Part shown: positions 53,767 through 61,419 of the stretch, in pieces
Numbering within the stretch: position 1 is the stretch's first letter
Layout of the letters: every line of letters starts with the position of its first letter
Source of the DNA: Methanosarcina sp. MSH10X1
GTDB lineage: Archaea > Halobacteriota > Methanosarcinia > Methanosarcinales > Methanosarcinaceae
Direction of reading: 5' to 3'
Assembly (NCBI RefSeq): GCF_004099695.1
Contig: NZ_SCHL01000010.1
Location: forward strand, 62,001 to 126,000
DNA length: 64,000 bases
Program-made: the position numbers and the translations under genes
Notes under the pieces: model-generated
What the model was told of the DNA's origin: nothing
Database searches by the model: none
The model's input: only the letters and a program-made list of their open reading frames with translations

Positions 53767-54822
53767 TCAGAAAGCATGAGGATTTTCTGCCATTCTTCCC
53801 GCAACATACGGGAAATATCTATTAATTATAACAATAATAGGGACCAATAAAATAAATGTTAAAAGTACATCAGTTATAAAAAATATGCTTTCATTGGCTT
53901 GTAAGTTTAAATAACTAAATAGAGTTGGAAGAGCATATTTTAGTGTAGAGATTATCAAATAATGGAGCCCTAAAATAATAAGGCTATTTTTTCCATAAAA
54001 CTGCAGAATTTTTAGTGGTTTTATAATCTTAAAAATATAAACATAAACCAATATTCCAGAAAAAGCTGAGAGATAAAATAACAAGTAACTGTTGTAAATT
54101 AATTTATACATATCAACCCTGGAATTTATGAAAGACGACATTATATGTATAAGGAAAAGGAAAAATATAAAAACTTGGCTTTTGTTAAAAAAAGTATTTT
54201 CATATTTTCTTCTGAAGAGGTAGCCTGCTGAATAAAAGACTATCCCAGTTAATGCCATATCAATGCCCCAGGGCATTCTCACTGAAGTGTAATCATTATA
54301 TAAGAAACCAATAAGTGAGAAGATTATCACTAAAGCTAAAAACTTATAGTTTTGTCTTAAATATTTTCTTGATACAAAAAACAATATTTCAGTTACAAAT
54401 AAACATGGTAAAAACCACAAAGGGGTATTTATAAGATATCCATTTGCTGAACATATAACAGCATACATATTGAAAAGTATACCTTTTCCAAACATTTCAA
54501 TGTTTTGAGTTTCTGGCTGATATAAACAGTCCATTAAAATATAAAACATGTAAGCGATTACTGAAAAAAAGAAGTACGGAGTGATTAGTGATGAAATTCT
54601 CTTTGTGAGATATTCTTTTTCCATATTTATATATTTCTCAAAATTAATTAAATAACCCGATATAAAGAAAAATAGTGGCATGTGAAATGAATAGATATAT
54701 TGATCTAATTCAGTAAAAATTAATCCGCTACATAGAGTACTTAAATGGCCAATGACCACCAGTATTATTGCTATACCTTTTAAAGAGTCAATCCAGGCAT
54801 GTCTCATACAAGTCTCTTGCAA
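53767..54822 (-). CDS. acyltransferase family 3 (OatA/NodX type) membrane protein
   Basis: A 351-residue protein with about ten membrane segments. The N-terminal HAWIDSLKGIAIILVVIGHLS has the acyltransferase-3 catalytic His motif, and FHMPLFFFISGYLINFEKY follows, the second family signature. Such proteins transfer acetyl or succinyl groups to surface sugars or peptidoglycan across the membrane. With the flippase and acyltransferases nearby it probably decorates a surface glycan. AT-rich. Confidence 0.88.
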   Translation of the reverse strand: MQETCMRHAWIDSLKGIAIILVVIGHLSTLCSGLIFTELDQYIYSFHMPLFFFISGYLINFEKYINMEKEYLTKRISSLITPYFFFSVIAYMFYILMDCLYQPETQNIEMFGKGILFNMYAVICSANGYLINTPLWFLPCLFVTEILFFVSRKYLRQNYKFLALVIIFSLIGFLYNDYTSVRMPWGIDMALTGIVFYSAGYLFRRKYENTFFNKSQVFIFFLFLIHIMSSFINSRVDMYKLIYNSYLLFYLSAFSGILVYVYIFKIIKPLKILQFYGKNSLIILGLHYLIISTLKYALPTLFSYLNLQANESIFFITDVLLTFILLVPIIVIINRYFPYVAGRMAENPHAF

Positions 54823-55147
54823 TTTGCTTGAATATAATTAGATATTTTTTTGGATTAACTTGGATATTATCTCATTTTATCCTATAATGGTATTAAGAAA
54901 CTAATTTCCTTATATATCCTACTGTCATATCATTTGAAGATATTTATTTAATATTAGCATGATATGTGACGGTTAACACAGAACTATAAATTAGGGGGTT
55001 TGAGTCTGGATTACTGCCGGTTCCCTGAGTTTGCAGTACTGTTTCTTTTTTTATACAAAGATTTACATATCAGATCAACTACATATTAAATTAATTGCAT
55101 ATCAAATTAATGTTAATGTTTAATAAATGCAAAACCGGCGATTCTTA
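54823..55147. other. divergent intergenic, AT-rich
   Basis: Start regions of the acyltransferase (minus) and the GH18 gene (plus). TATA-like runs occur, e.g. ttcctatat near 54908 and near 55075-55110. No gene. Confidence 0.4.
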
Positions 55148-56311
55148 ATGAAGAAAAAAATAATTATTGTTCTATTGGCTTGTCTAATTTTTACAACTGT
55201 ACCCGAAGCACGTAACAATAAGATAGTATATGGTTTTTGGCCCGACTGGCCTTATCTTGGATCCTATCAACCAGATTGGAGTACCTTAACCCATGTTTCA
55301 TACTACAAATGGACTTTAAACAGTGATGGTACACTCACAAACCCAGGAAATATAAGTAATTATTATGCAGTTAGGGACCAGGCACATCAGCATGGAGTAG
55401 AAGTAACACTGTGTATAAAATCAAGTGATCCATACGTAATGGACAGTGTAATTGCAAATCATCAAACAGATTTTATAGACAATATATCAAACTCGTTACA
55501 AATATACGGTGCAGATGGAGTAAATTTAGACTTGGAAACACCGACCGATATAAATAGTATCACAGGAACTTCAAATGTTCCTTTATTTGAAAATTTAATG
55601 GCAAATCTTTATACAACTTTAAAAACTGCCAATCCCGCTTATCATATCTCACTTGATATTCCCTGGGAGATAAAATATGTAGCAACTTTCAAGAATGCAA
55701 ATCTAATAAGATATGTGGACTCAGTTTTTCTCATGAGTTATGATTATTGTAATCGTAGGACCACATGCCCTAATTCCCCATATGACACAACAATACGATA
55801 TCATGCGCTCGATTCAGTAAATGAAATATCAAAATATTTCAATAAAAATCAAATACTTTCAGATTTGCCATTCTATGATTATCCAACTGATTCTAATATA
55901 CAATATGATGTGGTCGATGCAGTAAAAGAAACATCAAAATACTTTGATAAAAACCAAATAATATTAGGTTTACCGTTTTATGGCTATGACTATTCGACTG
56001 ATTCTAATCAGCCAGGAGCAAATATAACCAGTGAAAAAGCTATACATATAGGAGATGCTATTAATAATTCTCAGATTTATGGCAGAATTTGGGACTCGGA
56101 CTCTAATACGCCTTGGTATTATTATAAGTCTGGTGATACCTGGCATCAGGTATGGTACGATGACGACGAATCACTTCGACTGAAATATCAATATGCCAAA
56201 TCCAAAAATTTAGGTGGAGTAGGTTTCTGGGCTTTGGGATACGAAAGAAATTATCCTACCATCTGGAACGTGTTTCACTCTCCTAAACTCCCGCCTGATA
56301 GCTCATTTTGA
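55148..56311 (+). CDS. secreted GH18-like (chitinase-type) protein with internal duplication
   Basis: The 387-residue exported protein has a signal peptide (residues 1 to about 20) and a glycosyl hydrolase family 18 barrel: KIVYGFWPDWPYLG, LTHVSYYKW, and the catalytic motif YGADGVNLDLE, ending in Glu130, in place of DxxDxDxE with Asp changed to Asn at the second position. Later VFLMSYDY and VGFWALGYE follow the family. A diverged 35-residue tandem repeat covers the DLPFYDY/GLPFYGYDY strand region (codons from 55811 and 55916), which is unusual. It may act on chitin-like or related surface glycan, or merely bind it. Start at 55148; an upstream in-frame ATG at 55127 adds seven residues. Confidence 0.8.
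   Translation: MKKKIIIVLLACLIFTTVPEARNNKIVYGFWPDWPYLGSYQPDWSTLTHVSYYKWTLNSDGTLTNPGNISNYYAVRDQAHQHGVEVTLCIKSSDPYVMDSVIANHQTDFIDNISNSLQIYGADGVNLDLETPTDINSITGTSNVPLFENLMANLYTTLKTANPAYHISLDIPWEIKYVATFKNANLIRYVDSVFLMSYDYCNRRTTCPNSPYDTTIRYHALDSVNEISKYFNKNQILSDLPFYDYPTDSNIQYDVVDAVKETSKYFDKNQIILGLPFYGYDYSTDSNQPGANITSEKAIHIGDAINNSQIYGRIWDSDSNTPWYYYKSGDTWHQVWYDDDESLRLKYQYAKSKNLGGVGFWALGYERNYPTIWNVFHSPKLPPDSSF
55811..56010 (+). repeat. 105-nt diverged tandem duplication inside the GH18 gene
   Basis: The segments from 55811 and from 55916 encode DSVNEISKYFNKNQ...SDLPFYDYPTDSN and DAVKETSKYFDKNQ...LGLPFYGYDYSTDSN. The offset is 105 bases, 35 codons, without frameshift. The first copy has lost two residues and a Gly in the strand. 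Confidence 0.7.
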
Positions 56312-57640
56312 GAAATGTGTCCACTGATCGTGGTGAAGAAGTAAACCTTGAGTAATTTCTAACCGAGTGCTTAATAATATGATAGTGTCGCGTGGATGTA
56401 AGATTTTCATGCCCTTGACATAGACAGACCGTAGATTCTAATATGCTGCAGCAATACACCAGCTTTCAAATGTCTTTCTCGCTGTTTTTGCTGAGAGACC
56501 ATAGGAATTGGTACCTACATCCTCTGCCCATTTCCTTAGATCTCTATTCCGGTTACTTTCTGCATGGTTCACGGGCTTCAATTACCCACCGGGTATATTT
56601 TTATTAGCTTTTAGTAAAGCCTTGTGATTAGGCTGCAAATGCAGGCAAAATGGAGATGAAACTAAGTAAAACTCAAGGAAAACATCAGGTTTTAAGGTAA
56701 ATCTGACAGTTAGAACTTACACTGATTTTGCAACAAGAAAAGATAATTCAGTAGTTTTTAGGGGAAAATACTGTATTTTAAGGGCCTGAAAATCTGCCTG
56801 GGAAATGGCACGCTGGAGAGGATAAAACACAGGGTTAAAATCTGATTCTTTTTTGCTCTCCGTTGTGGAGTATATCCTGACAGACTCAGCTGCCAACCTG
56901 CAACGTGGTTCCCTGAACCGTGGCTATCTTCTCATGAGAGTCCTATTTGCTCTTTAAACTACTGTCTGAAAACATATTTCGCGAACACAAGGATGGCTAT
57001 GAGTGCTATGCAAGTCAATATAGCGTTTGCTGTTTCCTTATTAATGATTGTAACAAAAATAGTTAATCGGCTTTGATGACGTTATAATACTTTATGCTAT
57101 GTTTCAATGAGACAAAAAACATTAATGAGCTATAAGTTTACCCCCCTTTTGTCTTTTTGGAGTAAAAATATAATACGCAACAGTACCAGATACTGTTTTG
57201 TTTAATTATAATGTATGAATTCTTAACAGACTGTCAGGTTCAGTAAATGCAGTCATTTTCCTGTAAAACAGCTGTTTTTCTCATTCATGTCAGAAATCTC
57301 TAGAAGCTTCAGAAAACTCCAGAAAGCCCAAATGAATATAAAGGCTCTAAGGGCAGCAAAGGCTTGAAAGCAGAAATCATTAAATTATGTCTGCTGTGCA
57401 CTTTTTCAAAAAGAATACAGAACATTTTAATATTTACAGAGAGTTTGGCACACTACCACAAATAGCAATGTACAGTCTCCTCAACTTTGAAATTTCTAAT
57501 TTTTCACCACAAGGAAAACACAATAAGAAGGCATCAGGCGCAGGATAAGCCTGCTATAAGCCTTTGATAGAAGACTTTGAAACTATTTAACTCCTTATAA
57601 AATGTTTTATGATAAAGAATGGTCAAGTTTTGAAATGAAA
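56312..57640. other. 1.3 kb gene-free stretch with decayed gene fragments
   Basis: It contains a possible integrase remnant at 56438-56638 (minus) and, near 56960-57060 (minus), a frame reading IINKETANAILTCIALIAIL without a start codon, which may be another decayed small membrane protein. The rest is AT-rich with no identifiable gene, and looks like an insertion graveyard. Confidence 0.5.
56438..56638 (-). pseudogene. possible tyrosine-recombinase (integrase) C-terminal remnant
   Basis: The reverse frame reads LQPNHKALLKANKNIPGG, a stop, then KPVNHAESNRNRDLRKWAED and GLSAKTARKTFESWCIAAA, then a stop. The SAKTARKTFESW stretch resembles the helix around the HxxR box of archaeal tyrosine integrases, where the usual histidine would stand near the Ala-Lys. 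There is a stop inside and no start codon, so it is a dead fragment. The family assignment is my recollection and is not proved. Confidence 0.35.
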
Positions 57641-58555
57641 TTAATTATCACCGCGTCCTTCTATAACATCAATGATACGCTGGCCGATCAGTGGAGCGGT
57701 GGAAGCGGCAAAAGTAGGATTAGGATGAGAATCCGAAGTTGATGCGGCATTCTCTGGCAAGAGGTATAGCCCGCCTCCAGTTTCAAGATCGCGGAAATCC
57801 CAGATATAGATATTATCACCGGGCTCATCCCAGGTTGTTTTGACCCAGTTCGCGAAGTCTCTTGCTTTTTTAGCTTCTGCAGCATTGGTTGCGCTTTCGA
57901 CCAAAGCTGGACCGGTCCAAACGATGAAGCGTTTATTCGGAAACTCGTGCATCTTCGCTTTCAGGGCGTTGTACTGCAGCTTATAATTCTCTTCACTTTT
58001 AACACTGGAAGTGATATCCGGAGAGCCAGTATCGGCAACAACGTTGCTGACCGGGAAGCAGTGCTTCCAAACGATGACATCATAAGTCTTAGTCAGCATC
58101 TCCAATGACGGTTCTTTCTTATAGGCAGAAGCGCCGGCGTGATTGACCCAGATGTTCCAATAATCATAAGGATAGTTATTCCATCCATAGGGAAATGATT
58201 TCGGAAATTCCATTTGTGTTATACTGTAGCTTGTGCCATTAATAGCGTTGTAATTTGCAATCGCAGTGTCTACCCCACCGTTCCAGATGACTCCACCAGT
58301 ACTGTGATGGAGATAAATGACTTCTGCCGAATTCGAATTTCCTATGGGTATAATATTGTTGTCTGTGCTACTGACGTTCGTTGTTTTAGTCGCGTTATTT
58401 GCAGATGTTACTAACTGTGCATTTTCACTGGCTCTTGAATTGTCGGTATCCGAGTTTGAACTGCACCCTAATGTAGAAATAAATAAAATAATAGTTAATA
58501 ATCCTATAAGTTTAGTTCCAGATATAATTCCAGAAATTTTGCTTACAAGGCTCAT
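57641..58555 (-). CDS. secreted SGNH-like hydrolase lipoprotein
   Basis: The 304-residue protein has a lipoprotein signal (residues 1-31, hydrophobic core then STLGC, with Cys31 as lipidation site), a Ser/Thr/Asn-rich linker and a domain with VIYLHHSTGGVIW, where the Ser could be the nucleophile of an SGNH-like fold, and DSHPNPTF near the end supplying Asp-x-x-His. This fits esterase/acetylhydrolase families acting on surface glycans, but the usual GDS block is not evident, so the call is tentative. The body appears more GC-rich than its flanks, suggesting a different origin. Confidence 0.6.
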   Translation of the reverse strand: MSLVSKISGIISGTKLIGLLTIILFISTLGCSSNSDTDNSRASENAQLVTSANNATKTTNVSSTDNNIIPIGNSNSAEVIYLHHSTGGVIWNGGVDTAIANYNAINGTSYSITQMEFPKSFPYGWNNYPYDYWNIWVNHAGASAYKKEPSLEMLTKTYDVIVWKHCFPVSNVVADTGSPDITSSVKSEENYKLQYNALKAKMHEFPNKRFIVWTGPALVESATNAAEAKKARDFANWVKTTWDEPGDNIYIWDFRDLETGGGLYLLPENAASTSDSHPNPTFAASTAPLIGQRIIDVIEGRGDN

Positions 58556-59059
58556 GATAATCTCCAGACTTCACTTATTACTCTTTTGTAAGATGGCGTA
58601 TAGTCGGAAAAGATAAATTTTCCTTTCACTGTATTTTACAGGAATTTACATATTTTAAATGTTAGTATGTTGAACTACATCTTATTAAGTTCTCCAGATT
58701 TAATATTCAACGAATTTGCCTGACAAAGGCTTATCAGGGTACTCTGAATAGATGGAGATTGATTATCATGGTTACAGGGGTGTACCTGTTGTTGATTATC
58801 AATTGTTTTGCCCTTCCTTTCCTACATGGAGATTCCCTGGCGCAGTAGAAATCAGAGATGTTCAATTGTCTATTTCTATTTTTATGACGAATAAAATATA
58901 ATTCGAGTATGGTTATCCAGTGATCACCCGCAGATAGACAATTTGATTTTCATTCAATTAGTTCCTGAAATCTTTTCTGAATCTGGCCATCTCATAAACT
59001 ATAGAGACTCATATATTTCTGGGAAAAATTGGGATAGTTATACTATATCTCCTTCAGGG
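58556..59059. other. gene-free region before the TnpB remnant
   Basis: AT-rich. No frame with a start and ribosome site is supported. The part next to 59060 may be further decayed TnpB N-terminus. Confidence 0.45.
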
Positions 59060-59600
59060 GTATGGTAACGATTCTTTCGGCTGGTAGTTATATGTCAAAT
59101 ACAAGATTCTTTGCCATAGAAGAAAAGTTCTTGAAAAATACAGAAAAAGATCTCAATTTACAGGAAATACCTAAAAAGTAGAAGCTTTGAAAGATACTCA
59201 ACGGATTCATGAATTACAGATAAAAGAGAAGATTTCTTAAAAAATAACCCTTAAAGTTGTCAGAATCAATAATTTGATCACTTTTGAAGATATGAATGTT
59301 AAAGGAATGATTATAAATTACAAGCTGACGAAATATACTGCAGATGCAGCATGGTAGCGGTTTTATATCCAAGTTTAAAGTATAAATCAGTATGGTTCGG
59401 GAAAACTATATTGAGAATAGGAATGTTTGAACCATCTTCTAATTTCGTAACGTTTATTGAGATATTCAGTTTTGACATTAAAGGATGCAGAATGAGTTTG
59501 CTCTGATTGCAATACATCGAATGATAGAGATTTCAATGCTGCAATAAATATCAAAATTCTCTCTCCTGACCAAAGCTCCCAGGAAAGGGATGAATTAAGA
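59060..59600 (+). pseudogene. decayed TnpB (IS605/IS1341-type) transposon-associated nuclease
   Basis: Three-frame reading gives collinear pieces of TnpB: GSYMSNTRFFAIEEKFLKNTEKDL (SDG..ENPRF..EEK type), KDTQRIHELQIKEKIS, LITFEDMNVKGMIINYKL, the AAW-stop-RFLYPSLKYKSVWFGKTIL helix with FEPSS, and the C-terminal CNTSNDRDFNAAINIKIL (DRDxNAAIN, part of the RuvC III/zinc end). At least three stops and a frameshift separate them, so no protein is made. The last part lies near 59515-59565. TnpB proteins are RNA-guided nucleases related to Cas12; no guide RNA hairpin could be confidently placed at its end. Confidence 0.6.
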
Positions 59601-59683
59601 AGTTTACCATTTTTATGGCGGGGAATTGACTAGTAATTGGCCGTAACCAAAAACTCAGAAATAAGAAAAAATCTTTGATGTAA

Positions 59684-60430
59684 TCATGATCTTCTTAAGT
59701 TGCTCATACTCCTTAACTTCCTCACTTCTTTTGCTCTATCGCCTACTACTAATGAGTTAGGTTTTACATCTGCGCCCACGACAGATCCTGCAGCTATAAT
59801 CGATCCTGCACCAATTGTCACTCCGCCTAAAATTATAACATTTGCTCCAATCCAGCATCCATCTTCAACAACTATTTTCTTAGTTACATGTTTTCCGGCT
59901 CTTCTTTTCTCAGACCCTAGTTCGTGAGTGTCAGTAATAAATATTGTGTTCGGTCCTATGCCAACATTATTTCCAATAATAGTATGATGCCTTACCTCAA
60001 CATTATTACTCATTGATACATTATCTCCGATTTCTACTGGTCCAATTAATTTACAGGAATTAGAAACACGAACATTTCTCCCAAAGACATATTTTCGAGT
60101 TAACAATTCGATGAAGTAGACATCTTTCCCAATATACGGAACTGAAGCACATTTTATAAACGGAAATAATATAAGACCTCTAATTTTCCACAATGGTCTT
60201 AATGAAGTGTCTATAAATACTAACTTTAGAATTGATAAGATAATAGGAGTTATAACCCCATCGAGTGCTATTGTTATATATCTACCTGCCTCTAGTAGAT
60301 AAGAACAATAAATTATAATATGATTTACAACTCCTTCGACTGTCACTGTTAAATATCTACCTATTTTTAGCAGATAAGAATCAAATCTTGTTTTTAATAG
60401 ATAGGCCCTCGTATTTCTTAACAAAGCCAT
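59684..60430 (-). CDS. hexapeptide-repeat acyltransferase with N-terminal duplication
   Basis: A 248-residue protein. Residues from about 125 form a left-handed beta-helix (GRNVRVSNSCKLIGPVEIGDNVSMSNNVEV, VEDGCWIGANVIILGGVTIGAGSIIAAGSVV) and the C-terminal VVGDRAKEV; THELGSEKRRAGKHVTKK corresponds to the loop holding the catalytic His. The N-terminus has two tandem 25-residue hydrophobic segments (YLLKIGRYLTVTVEGVVNHIII and YLLEAGRYITIALDGVITPIIL), an internal duplication. ATG at 60430; an ATG at 60454 adds eight residues. Likely O- or N-acetyltransferase for surface sugar. Confidence 0.85.
   Translation of the reverse strand: MALLRNTRAYLLKTRFDSYLLKIGRYLTVTVEGVVNHIIIYCSYLLEAGRYITIALDGVITPIILSILKLVFIDTSLRPLWKIRGLILFPFIKCASVPYIGKDVYFIELLTRKYVFGRNVRVSNSCKLIGPVEIGDNVSMSNNVEVRHHTIIGNNVGIGPNTIFITDTHELGSEKRRAGKHVTKKIVVEDGCWIGANVIILGGVTIGAGSIIAAGSVVGADVKPNSLVVGDRAKEVRKLRSMSNLRRS
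60258..60383 (-). repeat. 75-nt diverged tandem duplication in acyltransferase gene
   Basis: On the plus strand the segments from ccatcgagtgctattgtt (60258) and ccttcgactgtcactgtt (60333) run parallel for about 50 bases at a 75-base offset. They encode the two hydrophobic repeats of the acyltransferase N-terminus. Confidence 0.65.
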
Positions 60431-61419
60431 AGTATTATTGCCCCAAAAAACCAAAAGATAATCACATTAATGTAATCTTTCCCAGTACTTAAACCTTATT
60501 AGTCAAGATGGACTCTTGCAGGCGCGAGAGAAAAATAAGTTCAATTATTATCTCAGCGAGGATATGTAAGAACGGAGCAACCGGTAAAGGATCTCATGGA
60601 TAGTTATTATAATGGAACAGGTATAGTATAGTCAGCAGAGTTATCCCGCCTGCAGGCTAGATCCGAAGAGATAGAAAAGCATAATCAAATATTGAAGGAG
60701 ATGGAGAAAGCGGAGAGCGGTAAGAGGATCTCAAGACCGCCTATACTATTATTTTCTGCCGGTTTAAAAATTGACTAATAAGAAGGCTATTGGAGTTCCA
60801 GAAAAAAGAATGTGGAAATTTTGGTAGTTCAACATTCTGCCATGCTTCTTATACGCTTGTTCAGCTGTCAGAATATAGAAAATATACACTTCCTTTTCTA
60901 CCTCATATTTTGATAAAATCTTCGACACTGAATATCAAAGCTTGGGGTTTTACCTATGAGTCCAGATTCTCGCTTTACTTCAGCTTCTTCCTATATTTTG
61001 TCATTGAGCAAATGAAAAATTGTTTCCGTATTCTGACCTCTTTGGGCCACAATCAAAAAGCGCAATTCAGGTATCGGGCTAACATCTACAGCTTTTTTAT
61101 AAAATCAAGTTTATCAATATAAAAGCCCGGGCTTCATAGTCTTTGACGAATAACTTACATGCATCAGATTTTAACCTAAATCCGCCTCAGAGGCAGTGTG
61201 AACTAGAGATATTTTGAATTCATTATTTTTTCTTTTCTTCTCTTAATTTTCTAAGAGAAGCTCTATCTAATTGCAATTCAGTATATAATTATTTATACAG
61301 TTCGAGGGTATATACAAGTTAAAAGTCACCTTACCAAAACATAAATTAAATAATACTAATGTTATAATAAAAAAGAAGTCTATTGATTACAATCACCAAG
61401 ACAAAAGGAAAGAAAGTTT
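60431..61419. other. gene-free stretch with one decayed frame
   Basis: A 47-codon in-frame stretch at 60632-60775 (plus) is described separately. A 110-codon frame near 60790-61122 has no ribosome site and unlikely composition. TATA-like tatataatta (about 61281-61290) and ggtatataca (about 61308) are candidate promoters for the gene at 61420. Otherwise I see nothing. Confidence 0.45.
60632..60775 (+). pseudogene. possible transposase coiled-coil fragment
   Basis: The frame reads ELSRLQARSEEIEKHNQILK then EMEKAESGKRISRPPILLFS between stops at 60629 and 60773. Coiled-coil followed by a basic stretch and R-P-P is common in N-termini of IS66-like or related transposases. There is no start codon. 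The family cannot be confirmed. Confidence 0.25.

Noticed and set aside
59311-59517. 68-codon minus-strand frame
   Set aside because: Opposite strand of the TnpB remnant, which reads collinearly on the plus strand.
60790-61122. 110-codon plus-strand frame
   Set aside because: Phe/Ser/Tyr-rich, no ribosome site, in a region of decayed DNA.
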